Assembly (NCBI GenBank): GCA_041917855.1
Contig: JAYRWT010000072.1
Location: forward strand, 1-42,912
DNA: 42,912 bases
Reading direction: 5' to 3'
Source of the DNA: CALBLZ01 sp041917855
GTDB lineage: Bacteria > Patescibacteriota > UBA1384 > CAILIB01
In this document: positions 1 to 7,701 of the stretch, piece after piece
How the letters are laid out: each line of letters starts with the position of its first letter
How positions within the stretch are numbered: the first letter of the stretch is position 1
Notes under the pieces: model-generated
Told to the model about the DNA's origin: nothing
What the model saw: the letters and a program-made list of their open reading frames with translations, nothing else
The model's database searches: none
Program-made: the position numbers and the translations under genes

Positions 1-26
1 AATCCGTCGAAAGGCGGATTTTTTGT
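1..26 (+). terminator. Intrinsic terminator of a gene left of the window
   Basis: An 8-bp stem (1-8 with 13-20, one G-T pair) closes a GAAA tetraloop and is followed by a T run at 19-24. The gene it ends lies outside the window. Confidence 0.75.
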
Positions 27-299
27 GTGTTTTACTCTGATAAATCGGCTGCCAGTATTAAGGGAGGAAGGAACGGATTCCGTGGTGCTATCGGCGTATT
101 TTAGAGGATTAGGTTCCATGTGTTCGTGCAGTCTGCAAGTTACCAGAATCCCCTATTTAGCTCGTCTTATATCTGTTGGATATCCCACTCGAAGGGTTCC
201 TGTTCCGTGGTGGCTTAGTTCTCAAAAAGGCCAAAAAATGCTAGGATGCACCTGACAGGGAAAAATCTCATCGACACGGTGTATCAAGGCTTTATTGCC
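27..299. other. Intergenic stretch with no convincing gene
   Basis: A 76-codon open frame at 25-255 has no ribosome binding site, a low-complexity translation and no recognisable motif, so I do not call it. The 9-mer TTACTCTGA at about 32-40 also occurs near 11147 and 12066. Otherwise only the candidate promoter at 219-247 is seen. Confidence 0.4.
219..247 (+). promoter_or_regulatory. Candidate promoter for the YjzC-like gene
   Basis: TTCTCA at 219-224 and TAGGAT at 242-247 are separated by 17 nt. The match is moderate. It lies upstream of the hairpin and ribosome binding site of the small gene at 339. Confidence 0.35.
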
Positions 300-319
300 C
301 CGGGGACGCCGTCCCTCGG
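300..319 (+). promoter_or_regulatory. 5' UTR hairpin just before the ribosome binding site
   Basis: CCGGGGAC (300-307) pairs with GTCCC and CGG (311-315, 317-319), with T316 bulged and a GCC loop. It ends two bases before the purine-rich AGAAAGGGGG, so it could affect mRNA stability or ribosome access. There is no T run, so it is not a terminator. Confidence 0.5.
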
Positions 320-338
320 CGAGAAAGGGGGTGTTAAT

Positions 339-512
339 ATGTCGAACCGCACAGTGGCCAAAACTGGTCAGCCTGCGCCAGTCTCGGGACAATACCGAGC
401 GGTAGGTGGTAATACTGAGGTTACTCTAACCAAAGGAAAAACCACTCCACCAAACAACACTGGAGTACGGCAACAGTTTGTTCTCGTTGACAAGACGAAG
501 CACAAGGCTTAA
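339..512 (+). CDS. Small YjzC-like protein
   Basis: The product is 57 residues. The ATG at 339 is chosen because a strong purine-rich ribosome binding site (321-331, AGAAAGGGGG) lies 7 nt upstream. The frame is open 31 codons further, but that part has no binding site. The protein starts with a K-x-G-Q-x-A-P-x-S-G-x-Y pattern, followed by a K-G-K-x-x-P-P stretch and a basic C-terminus, which resembles the short YjzC family of unknown function. There is no signal peptide or membrane segment. A strong terminator follows 8 nt after the stop, so it is a monocistronic unit with its own hairpin-containing leader. The family call is tentative; that the gene is real is more certain. Confidence 0.6.
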   Translation: MSNRTVAKTGQPAPVSGQYRAVGGNTEVTLTKGKTTPPNNTGVRQQFVLVDKTKHKA

Positions 513-519
513 GCAGTGA

Positions 520-546
520 GACAGGGTGCCCCCACCCTGTCTTTTG
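520..546 (+). terminator. Intrinsic terminator
   Basis: A perfect 9-bp stem (520-528 with 533-541, CCCC loop) is followed by TTTTG. It ends the small gene at 339-512. Confidence 0.9.
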
Positions 547-582
547 TTTACTTACTTTTAGTATACGACCAATAACCGCTTG

Positions 583-1881
583 TCACCTAGCTACATCCTG
601 TAACACAAGCAGTCCGTCCTTCACTCTAAACTGGCTCCGCACATACAGCAGCACTCCTCTCTTCTCCTCATCCGTCCCATTCTCCAGCGTGAACTTAAAG
701 TAATTAAAGAGTGAATCCCGACCAATCGATTCAATTTCCTCACTCGTTTTTCCCGAAACCATTGCTGTCAGCTGCGAAAGCCGCCGCATCTCGCTATTTA
801 CCTTCTTTGCCAGCTCAATCTCATCAAGTTTCAGAAGGTGCAAACTTGCCATCAGGCTTTCGGTCAACCGATCCTCCCGCAAGTACTTTGACCGACAGTT
901 GTTCACCCCATTCTGGTTTGTGCAGTGGTAGTACACGTAGCGCACGGTCTTCCCTGTTCGGAAGGTCTTAATCTTTTCAGAGGCAGTAATGCCGTGTCCG
1001 CAGTGGCCGCACTTGAGAATTCCCACATAAATAAACCGCTTGTCGCCGTAGATCGATTTCACGGGCGCGGAGATTCTGGCGCGGGCAGCAAGAAACAGTT
1101 CCTTAGTTATGAGCGGCTCATGCTTGCCCTGGTAGAACTTCCCACTCCCTTTCGGATACTCAAACTCGCCGTAATAGAACGGGTTCTTGAGCATGTTGTA
1201 GACCATGGAAAGCGTCAGCTTTTTCTCGTTGCGGGTGCGGAAGAGCTTTTCTTCATTCATCCAATTGAGAAGACGCCTGCCAGTGAGGTCGTGATAGGCA
1301 AACTGCTCGAACATTTCTTTGATGATCGGTGCGCGAACTGGATCAATGTAGATTACCTGTGAGCCTCTCGGTGCATATTTCTGGTTGATATACCCAAGCG
1401 GCGTCATGCACGGCCGCCAGCCCATCTCGCACTTGTTCTTCTGCCCGCGCAGCACGTTCTTGGTTCGGTTGTCGTTCTCAAGCTTGGCTTGGGAACAGAG
1501 GATCATGAGCAGGAACTTCTCATTTGGGTTATTAGAGAAACTCTGGCCCGGAGTGCGGATTTCCACCAGCTTTCCGGAGTCCATAAGGTCAACGATTGAA
1601 CCCAAGTCCCCTGCATTACGAGAAAGCCGGTCTGGTGCCCAGGTGAGGATTGCGTTATATTTGCCCGCCTGCAGCTCAGCTATGAGTTCGTTGTATTCCG
1701 GCCGCTGCCCCGATGCCTTGGCGCTGTGACTCTCCCGCTTTACCGCAACAATCTTGAGCTTATACTGCGCCGCGATGTCGTGCATTTCCTTGATTTGAGA
1801 GTCAATGGAAAGGGCTTGACGCTCGTCTGATTCGGATGACTTGCGGGCGTAGAGGCAGTATTTGAGTTGTGCTGTTTCCAT
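583..1881 (-). CDS. Large serine recombinase of element A
   Basis: This 432-residue site-specific recombinase has an N-terminal resolvase domain that opens with YARKSSESDERQ, containing the catalytic Ser. Conserved arginines follow in the W-x-P-D-R-L-S-R-N stretch. A recombinase domain comes next, then a zinc ribbon (C-G-H-C-G-H, later H-C-T-N and C-R-S) and a short helical tail. It is shorter than many phage integrases (about 450-550) but complete. The ATG at 1881 aligns with the homologous start at 25737; an in-frame TTG lies three codons upstream. There is no clear ribosome binding site. It is clearly homologous to the recombinase at 24451-25737 over its whole length. Such enzymes integrate or excise elements at att sites; I could not identify these sites. 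Confidence 0.93.
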   Translation of the reverse strand: METAQLKYCLYARKSSESDERQALSIDSQIKEMHDIAAQYKLKIVAVKRESHSAKASGQRPEYNELIAELQAGKYNAILTWAPDRLSRNAGDLGSIVDLMDSGKLVEIRTPGQSFSNNPNEKFLLMILCSQAKLENDNRTKNVLRGQKNKCEMGWRPCMTPLGYINQKYAPRGSQVIYIDPVRAPIIKEMFEQFAYHDLTGRRLLNWMNEEKLFRTRNEKKLTLSMVYNMLKNPFYYGEFEYPKGSGKFYQGKHEPLITKELFLAARARISAPVKSIYGDKRFIYVGILKCGHCGHGITASEKIKTFRTGKTVRYVYYHCTNQNGVNNCRSKYLREDRLTESLMASLHLLKLDEIELAKKVNSEMRRLSQLTAMVSGKTSEEIESIGRDSLFNYFKFTLENGTDEEKRGVLLYVRSQFRVKDGLLVLQDVAR

Positions 1882-1990
1882 ACAACACAATCAATGTCGG
1901 AACCTCGTAGTGAAGTCTAGTAAATGAAAATGCCACCCGATTTCTCGGATGGCATGAGATTTTGAATAGAGCGTACCTTTCAGAAACAGA

Positions 1991-3457
1991 TCAGCAACAG
2001 AGGTCGAGCTCAAGTGATTCCTTACCATTCTGCTTAACAACGAGATGTGGGTACCCTCGTCGATAGAGCCCGGCTCCTTCCTGAAGGATGACGCCTCTAG
2101 CAATAAGTGCGCAGCTTATCAGGTGAACTCGTCCAACTGCTAGTTCTGCTTCTTTTGCCACTTGCTCAAAGTCAAGGTTAACCGACCTTTCTTCAGTGAG
2201 TTGCATCCAAGCCGCAGCAGCCACTGCATACTCCTGCTCAGAAAGTTGCAATCGCTTGAAGGCACCTTCTGAGATTTTCGGCTTTGATTGCACCAATTGA
2301 TCGGAATCAGCACTGACCACCTCTCTCTTGGTTGAGATCACCTGAACAATAATTGGCTTCCGAGCTTTTGGCTCTTGAACCTTTCTTTCTGGTGGAACCT
2401 TAAGCCGAGGTGCCTTGGGAGCACGAGTACGTCGTACTCGCATCTTTACCGATGGAGGAAGTCGAAGCTTAGCACGACCATACACCCGCACTTCTTCAAC
2501 AACCTTTGTTAATCGTTCAACAAAGGTCTTCCAGTCAATACCGTGTACCGCAACCAGGTCTTCACCGTCATCCTTATGCTTGTAAGGAAGTCGGATCGAC
2601 GTAATTGGGAGATCGGCACCCACACCTAGTGCAAGGCGGAGTCTCTTAATACCCATCGCAATGATCTGCCTAACTCGCTCTCTCGTTACACTGTAGTGAC
2701 GACCGATAGTCTCTAACGTCGCATCCGACGCAGAAAGCAAGATCATCTGACGTGTACGCACAGGTAGCTCATCAAGAGCAGTCTGCAGCTGACCAGTAGT
2801 CACATCAGGAGCATATTTTTCAAGTAGCTCACCAAAGGTGACTGGCTGTTTAGCGAGCATTTGCTCAAGGGCATCGGGAGTTGCTTCGTCAGCGATGAAA
2901 TCGCCGAGTTCACTTCCACCTTCAGAATCCAAGAGTATGTTACTCGATACCACAGGTGTGGGAGTGCAAAGCTCAGTGAGCTCTACTACAGCCTCTACAG
3001 GTAGACCAAGAAAAGTAGCCATCTCCTCAGTACTTGGAAAATGCCCTTCTTGTTGGAAGAATGCAATTTCAGCTTTCCTAATTTTTGCACCCATTTCACC
3101 CACATGGATGGGAATCCGAATAGGGTTTCGTGTGTTGGCGATATGCCGTGAAATCGCCTGGCGAATCCAGTAAGGTGCATACGTGCCAAAGCTAAACCCC
3201 TTAGTAGGATCGAAAAGCTCAATCGCCCTAAGTAGACCAATGGAGCCTTCTTGCACCAGTTCCTGACGAACCTCTTCATTCTCAGTCAAAGATTTTGAAA
3301 TCCGATGCGTCAGCGTCCAGTAAACAAGCCTCTGATTCATCTCGGCGATTTTGTTGCGCAGCGTTAGATCAGTTGGATTGGCCCAGTAAGCCTCCCACAA
3401 CCGAGCCTGCTCTACAGGGACGATAGTTTCCGTGGTTACGGGAGTTTCTTGTTCCAT
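1991..3457 (-). CDS. Sigma-70 family factor with long C-terminal extension
   Basis: This 488-residue protein has sigma region 2 at about residues 38-118 (core-binding EGSIGLLRAIELFDP, then F-S-F-G-T-Y-A-P-Y-W-I-R-Q for -10 recognition). Region 3 lies around 120-200. Region 4 is near 250-285, with the HTH stretch V-T-R-E-R-V-R-Q-I. Region 1.1 is missing. Residues 290-488 are an unusual addition: a basic, proline-rich linker and then a helical, winged-helix-like domain. It is transcribed away from the repeat helicase at 3638 through a shared intergenic region with promoters both ways. A second sigma factor of similar design is at 35275. It is probably an alternative or element-linked sigma factor; the genome's housekeeping factor is a possible alternative. 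Confidence 0.85.
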   Translation of the reverse strand: MEQETPVTTETIVPVEQARLWEAYWANPTDLTLRNKIAEMNQRLVYWTLTHRISKSLTENEEVRQELVQEGSIGLLRAIELFDPTKGFSFGTYAPYWIRQAISRHIANTRNPIRIPIHVGEMGAKIRKAEIAFFQQEGHFPSTEEMATFLGLPVEAVVELTELCTPTPVVSSNILLDSEGGSELGDFIADEATPDALEQMLAKQPVTFGELLEKYAPDVTTGQLQTALDELPVRTRQMILLSASDATLETIGRHYSVTRERVRQIIAMGIKRLRLALGVGADLPITSIRLPYKHKDDGEDLVAVHGIDWKTFVERLTKVVEEVRVYGRAKLRLPPSVKMRVRRTRAPKAPRLKVPPERKVQEPKARKPIIVQVISTKREVVSADSDQLVQSKPKISEGAFKRLQLSEQEYAVAAAAWMQLTEERSVNLDFEQVAKEAELAVGRVHLISCALIARGVILQEGAGLYRRGYPHLVVKQNGKESLELDLCC

Positions 3458-3497
3458 ATTGTCGAAGTCCTGACGACACGAATTGTGCCGATAGTTC

Positions 3498-3526
3498 TAT
3501 ATAGCAGAATAGAGTAGTTGTATCAA
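3498..3526 (-). promoter_or_regulatory. Promoter of the sigma-factor gene
   Basis: Read on the minus strand, TTGATA (3521-3526), a 17-nt spacer and TATATA (3498-3503) form a near-consensus promoter. The transcript leader contains a 6-bp hairpin (CGGCAC/GTGTCG) around 3473-3489, then AGGA ahead of the ATG at 3457. Confidence 0.7.
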
Positions 3527-3544
3527 CCACCAATCTTTAGAGAC

Positions 3545-3572
3545 TTGAATATTTCTTGGTTTCTGGTATAGT
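3545..3572 (+). promoter_or_regulatory. Promoter of the repeat helicase gene
   Basis: TTGAAT (3545-3550), a 16-nt spacer and TATAGT (3567-3572). Transcription would start near 3579, placing the UUCG hairpin in the leader. Confidence 0.65.
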
Positions 3573-3591
3573 CCTGAAAGCAAATTGAAAA

Positions 3592-3611
3592 GGGTTACTT
3601 TCGAGTAACCC
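3592..3611 (+). promoter_or_regulatory. UUCG-capped hairpin in the helicase leader
   Basis: GGGTTACT (3592-3599) and AGTAACCC (3604-3611) form a perfect 8-bp stem closed by TTCG, 26 nt before the ATG. There is no T run after it, so it is a stabilising or protein-binding hairpin and not a terminator. Confidence 0.6.
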
Positions 3612-3637
3612 CACCTTGAAAACACGGAATTGAAATT

Positions 3638-6298
3638 ATGAAGATACACGGCACAACTGGCAGTCTCGCCTCCGATGGCGTACTGACTCCTAAAGAGCTC
3701 TCTGAGCTTAATGAGTCACAACTCAACGATGTCAGAGCCGTACAGGCATACTGGCAACAAAACGGATATGAAGAGCCGTATCCCCTCGTCATCAAGCCAA
3801 CTGGTTACGGGAAGGGGCGTGTCATTGACGCTCTCCTCCACCCCAACCAAGAACCTGGCGTCGCCCTGCTGATCGTCGGGACAAAGAACATTCTGGTGGA
3901 ACAGAATCAGGAAGGTCTCCGTTCTCTCGTTCTCGAGGAAACTGGAGAATCCCGATTCAGCATTCTTCCAGATACCTCTGGACCCGTCATCGTCGCCACA
4001 TGGCAATCAATTGAGGCATACTGGAAGAAATTCCACACACCTCCAGAGATTGACCTGGCGATCGTCGATGAAGCGCACAATGCAGGCACGAAAAAACGTC
4101 TGCGCGCATTGAAGTGGCTACAGCCCAAGAAAGTTGTCGGTCTAACTGCTACTGCTTACCGGGCAAGTGGTGACTTACGCGCACCTGAGCACTATGGCTT
4201 TCAGCCTATTGAAGAGATCACCGACACACTCCCCGCGTGCATTGAGCGCCGCTGGCTCTCACCGCTCATGGGTCTGTGTATAGATACGGAAATTGTCCTT
4301 CCGCGAGATGTAATGACCGGAGGCACTATCTCTGGAAAGAAACTTTACCGCGAAATGCGACACCATCCAGACCTCTTTGCGGGGATTGCTCAAGAGATTA
4401 GCACACGATTCCTACCAAGTGGCATGAAGACCATTGTGGTCGTCAACCGCGTGCTGGAGGAAGCGTGCGTTATCTACAAGCACCTCGAAAACATGGGTTT
4501 CACCGTTGGGTTAGCAGTCAACCAGAGTGCTTCGCGCATGCTGGAAAACTCATACGTCACGAATGGCAGTATCGAAAGGTACAAGCTTCCTCATGACGAC
4601 CCCAACTCAATCCAGGTTCTGATCTCACCCCAGGTGATTGGCGAGGGCTTTGATGCTCCAGCAACGGAATGTGTGGTCTGGGCATCACCTACCCACTCAA
4701 GCCTGCGTTACACACAGGTTATGGGAAGAGGTGCTCGCCGCTGTCCTGGCAAGGCATACTGCTTGGTCGTCGACTTCGTCTACATGATCGAAGGCTACGG
4801 CTACAGCATGAACTTTGCTCAGTTCTTCAAGCGGAATGAGATTAAGGAGCTTGAAGGAGGATTCATGTACGTGGGTCCAACTGACGGCTCATCGCCAACA
4901 ATAATCCCTGAAACTTTCACGAGAGGTGGAAGGGTTGTTGCTATTGCTAACCTGGATAGGCCAATAGTACGCGATGCGGGTGACTGGCTCGTAAGGGGTC
5001 AAATGGCCAAAATACTAGGAAAATCTCTTTCATGGGTTACCAGTCAACTGATTGGCCTAGCAATAGAAGGTGAGGAACGACTGGACTGCATAGGCCGACC
5101 TCAACTTCATTATCCGCCAAAGACCCTCGAGGTTTTACAAGCTGTGATTTCTTCCCTACCAGATGCGGGCGGCTGGATCCCAGCCGCCAACCTTGCATCA
5201 GAAGTAGGAAAAAGTCAGAGTTGGATCACCTCAGTACTTCGCCAACTCGGGATTACCTCTGAAAAACGGGTTTCTCCCACGCGGAGGGAATACGACTATT
5301 ATCCTCCAAATGTGGTTAAAATCCTGAAAGAAGAGGCTAACCGCTATCAGCCTGCTGGTGATTGGTTAACTGCGTTCCGTATCGCTGAAAGAGTCGGAAA
5401 GACACAGAAATGGGTCATTCCAGAACTTAAGCGTCTCGGTATTAAGCCCGAACAGCGTTGGTCTTCCAACGGTCACTTGAACAGTTATTACCCACCGACA
5501 GCAGTGGATCAGCTTGAAAAAGTTATTTCCGCTGCTCCAACCCAAGGTAAGTACATCACAATCCAGAAGGCAAGCGACACCCTGGGTGTAGCAAAGCAAA
5601 GGGTTAAAAAGATCCTGGATGAACTTAAGATAAAAGGGGAAGATCGATGGGTTCAAGGACAGTTGAGGAAGCATTTCTCACCACAAGAGATTGCACAGGT
5701 GAAGGCAGCGCTGGATAGCTACCCTCTCCAAGGAAACTTCCTAACACTGGTCGAACTCGCTCGAGAAGTAGGAAAGAGCACATGCTGGTGTGAGCGAAAT
5801 CTCAAGCCACTTGGGGTAAAAACTGAAGAAAGATGGACGGATAACGGATTCAAAACCTGCTATCCACCTTCGACAGTCACATCACTTAAAGAACTCTCCA
5901 CATCAGTTCCCGAGTCAGGTGACTGGCTAACTGCGGACGAGATAAGTGTGGCAATTGGCGTCAGTCCAAGATGGGTTCAACCTCGTCTTCCCGCAGAACT
6001 CGCCGAGAAGCGACTCTCAAAGAAGAAGGGTGTCTTTACTCACTACCCACCGGAAACAATTCAGATGCTGAAGTCTGAACTAGAAAGTATTCCGGCAGCC
6101 GGTGATTGGAAAACAATCAGCGGCATGGCAACTGAACTGGGCGTTGCTCATAACTGGGTTACGGCCAGGCTCGGGTCGTACCAAGATCATTGCCAGGTTC
6201 GAAGAGCAGATGACAATCGGATGTTTAATCACTACCCGCCACATGTGCTTGAGGATCTCCGTCGCCAATGGAACGAATACAAAAAGTCCCGCAAATAG
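3638..6298 (+). CDS. SF2 DEAH helicase with seven C-terminal HTH repeats
   Basis: This 886-residue protein has an N-terminal superfamily 2 ATPase: Walker A K-P-T-G-Y-G-K-G (about 53-60), DEAH box I-V-D-E-A-H (142-147), a T-A-T motif in V-G-L-T-A-T-A, and the arginine-finger motif V-M-G-R-G-A-R-R. From residue 446 to the end come seven tandem units of about 63 residues. Each has the pattern G-D-W-L-T...A...V-G-K-S..W-V...L..L-G-I..E.R....Y-Y-P-P, which reads as a winged HTH with a linker. Unit 4 is the most diverged (F-S-P in place of Y-P-P). The array predicts extended, possibly sequence-specific DNA binding next to the motor. It is divergent from a sigma factor and ends at a strong terminator. 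I do not recognise a named family. A defence, replication or transcription-remodelling role is possible but unproven. Confidence 0.85.
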   Translation: MKIHGTTGSLASDGVLTPKELSELNESQLNDVRAVQAYWQQNGYEEPYPLVIKPTGYGKGRVIDALLHPNQEPGVALLIVGTKNILVEQNQEGLRSLVLEETGESRFSILPDTSGPVIVATWQSIEAYWKKFHTPPEIDLAIVDEAHNAGTKKRLRALKWLQPKKVVGLTATAYRASGDLRAPEHYGFQPIEEITDTLPACIERRWLSPLMGLCIDTEIVLPRDVMTGGTISGKKLYREMRHHPDLFAGIAQEISTRFLPSGMKTIVVVNRVLEEACVIYKHLENMGFTVGLAVNQSASRMLENSYVTNGSIERYKLPHDDPNSIQVLISPQVIGEGFDAPATECVVWASPTHSSLRYTQVMGRGARRCPGKAYCLVVDFVYMIEGYGYSMNFAQFFKRNEIKELEGGFMYVGPTDGSSPTIIPETFTRGGRVVAIANLDRPIVRDAGDWLVRGQMAKILGKSLSWVTSQLIGLAIEGEERLDCIGRPQLHYPPKTLEVLQAVISSLPDAGGWIPAANLASEVGKSQSWITSVLRQLGITSEKRVSPTRREYDYYPPNVVKILKEEANRYQPAGDWLTAFRIAERVGKTQKWVIPELKRLGIKPEQRWSSNGHLNSYYPPTAVDQLEKVISAAPTQGKYITIQKASDTLGVAKQRVKKILDELKIKGEDRWVQGQLRKHFSPQEIAQVKAALDSYPLQGNFLTLVELAREVGKSTCWCERNLKPLGVKTEERWTDNGFKTCYPPSTVTSLKELSTSVPESGDWLTADEISVAIGVSPRWVQPRLPAELAEKRLSKKKGVFTHYPPETIQMLKSELESIPAAGDWKTISGMATELGVAHNWVTARLGSYQDHCQVRRADDNRMFNHYPPHVLEDLRRQWNEYKKSRK
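4973..6271 (+). repeat. Seven in-frame repeats encoding HTH units
   Basis: Seven units of about 63 codons begin near 4973 and run almost to the end of the gene. They are recognisable by GDW-like starts and YPP-like ends. Conservation is at the protein level; the DNA has diverged, so this is an old duplication and not a recent expansion. Confidence 0.8.
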
Positions 6299-6319
6299 CA
6301 GATAAGGAAGAATCTCTGA

Positions 6320-6347
6320 AGCCCCGGCAGTCCCGGGGCTCTTTTTG
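6320..6347 (+). terminator. Intrinsic terminator of the helicase gene
   Basis: AGCCCCGG (6320-6327) and CCGGGGCT (6333-6340) form an 8-bp stem with loop CAGTC, followed by CTTTTTG. Confidence 0.9.
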
Positions 6348-6391
6348 TTATTCATACTTTAGTAATCTTTTGGTTATGCTAAGCTATTGAT

Positions 6392-6519
6392 GTCTGGATC
6401 GATAACATGCGATACCCATAGCCACATGGCGATGGTTTGCTCTCACACAAGGGCAACCATCGACAAATAGCGGGAGCAATCCTGTTATCGGTCCAGACAA
6501 CCTAGATGGTTGTCCTTTT
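6392..6519 (+). ncRNA. Structured switch-like RNA, copy 1
   Basis: P1 is a 16-bp helix: 6392-6407 with 6483-6498. A small hairpin CCAT/ATGG follows near 6416-6429. P2 pairs X (6434-6444) with Z (6472-6482), with one T-T mismatch. The X-Z loop holds Y (6451-6461), which is fully complementary to 6505-6515. That stretch is also the 3' arm of a terminator formed by GACAACC (6496-6502) and GGTTGTC (6508-6514), followed by CTTTTG. Y can instead pair with the 5' side of X (CGATGGTT/AACCATCG). So P1/P2, a pseudoknot and the terminator are partly exclusive. The second copy at 25955 keeps the layout with compensating base changes. It lies 27 nt before the start of a membrane-anchored protein gene. Confidence 0.75.
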
Positions 6520-6545
6520 GTTTATATAAACCTAAAAGCACCCGT

Positions 6546-7163
6546 ATGCTTACTTTAATTATCGGGATTCTCTGGACTCTCTTGATCGTTGGACTTATTA
6601 GCCCAAGCTTCTTTAGTAAGATGTTTAAGGGAGAATATACCCGCAAGAAGATTGTCCTTATCTTAGTTCCCGCAATGGTTGTAATAGGAATTATCGGAGC
6701 TGCCCTTAGTCCAAAGGAAACAACAACAGACCAAGTAACGCAAACTTCCACAACGCCAACTCCAACCTCCACACCGGTTAACGTGCTTTTTGATCTATCT
6801 AACGCAAAAGGTAAAACACCTGAAGAAATCGTAGCAGCATTGGGTGAGCCAACGAAAAAATTTGAACCCAACAACACGCAGAAAGAACTAGCACAAAGTG
6901 GACAATTTAAGTATGACGTTGACTATGAATGGCACAAAGAAGACCAAATTCTCTATATGAGTTTTGACTATACAACGAAGGTTGTTAGAGATTTCTTTCT
7001 TGATTGCAGAGGTGATGGTTACGAAGGTAGCTGTAAGAATACTGAGCAAGTAATCAATCGCCTTAAAGCTCAATTGAACGCAGATACCAGCGGTATGAGA
7101 GTAGAAGCTGTCAGGGTCCTCAAAGACCCCACTAGTATTACTGGTATTAAGCTGATTCCGTAG
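6546..7163 (+). CDS. Membrane-anchored protein with SmpA/OmlA-like C-terminal region
   Basis: This is a 205-residue protein. The ATG at 6546 is chosen because the open frame further upstream runs into the RNA terminator. Two hydrophobic segments (about residues 2-18 and 34-54) flank a short basic loop. A Thr/Pro/Ser-rich linker leads to a soluble domain with G-K-T-P-E-E-I-V-A-A-L-G-E-P, a pattern typical of SmpA/OmlA-like modules, and two Cys in D-C-R...S-C-K. The soluble part is probably outside the cytoplasmic membrane. Expression is likely governed by the structured RNA and terminator directly upstream, since there is no strong ribosome binding site. The 3' end overlaps the convergent terminase-small-like gene by 17 nt. 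The family assignment is weak. Confidence 0.7.
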   Translation: MLTLIIGILWTLLIVGLISPSFFSKMFKGEYTRKKIVLILVPAMVVIGIIGAALSPKETTTDQVTQTSTTPTPTSTPVNVLFDLSNAKGKTPEEIVAALGEPTKKFEPNNTQKELAQSGQFKYDVDYEWHKEDQILYMSFDYTTKVVRDFFLDCRGDGYEGSCKNTEQVINRLKAQLNADTSGMRVEAVRVLKDPTSITGIKLIP

Positions 7164-7701
7164 GTTCCTTAATTCCTAAAAGCTGACTCAACAACCGGCC
7201 ATTTTGCTCCAGCTGCTCTTTCACCTCAGCTTTAGCCTCAATATCGCGGAGGAACAGCTGATCCTTCGGTCGCATGAGGTTCATATCCATGCGCTCTAGA
7301 ATGAACTTAGCGGCGGCAAGATCCCCTGCCGCAACAGCCGAAGCCAGTAGCCCATAAGAAGCTGCAACAAGACTGTCTTTCTCCGCTGTTACCTCCACAC
7401 CAACACGCTCGGGCGGCAACTTATACTCCCCATCCCGCCGCGACAGGTGGTAGCGAATCGCCCACGACTCCCCTTGGTCAATCTTCTGCAGCAGACGAGA
7501 ACGCGCCAAATCGTTCACTTCTTGGGTGCCGAGCATATGTGCCTCATCTGCCGCTTCCTTAAATGTCGGGTCGTCCTTGTACCAGCGGTAGTACTGGGCT
7601 TTGGACAGACCCGCCCGCTTGCATGCCGCACTCACAATCCCGTGCTTCGAGAGCTCCTCAAGCAGCGCTTTGGTCACCGATTTGCGCTGCCGCTGGTTCA
7701 T
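7147..7701 (-). CDS. Terminase-small-subunit-like HTH protein, element A
   Basis: The 184-residue protein begins with an HTH of the phBC6A51/terminase small type: A-C-K-R-A-G-L-S-K-A-Q-Y-Y-R-W, followed by D-P-T-F-K-E-A-A-D-E-A. In phages this subunit recognises the packaging site and recruits the large subunit. Its start overlaps the stop of the upstream methyltransferase gene by 4 nt (ATGA), so the two are translationally coupled. A homologous protein with the same V-N-D-x-A stretch is encoded at 28502-28945, there beside a large terminase subunit; none is seen in this copy. A stand-alone DNA-binding regulator is the alternative. Confidence 0.75.
   Translation of the reverse strand: MNQRQRKSVTKALLEELSKHGIVSAACKRAGLSKAQYYRWYKDDPTFKEAADEAHMLGTQEVNDLARSRLLQKIDQGESWAIRYHLSRRDGEYKLPPERVGVEVTAEKDSLVAASYGLLASAVAAGDLAAAKFILERMDMNLMRPKDQLFLRDIEAKAEVKEQLEQNGRLLSQLLGIKEPTESA

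Noticed and set aside
25..255. A 76-codon open frame after the first terminator
   Set aside because: No ribosome binding site, no promoter in front, no recognisable pattern; it overlaps the promoter region of the small gene at 339.
6392..6519. Structured repeat as an integron attC site
   Set aside because: The downstream genes are on the same strand with U-tract terminators in between, and there is no integron integrase or recognisable core site pair; RNA-level switching explains the pairing better.
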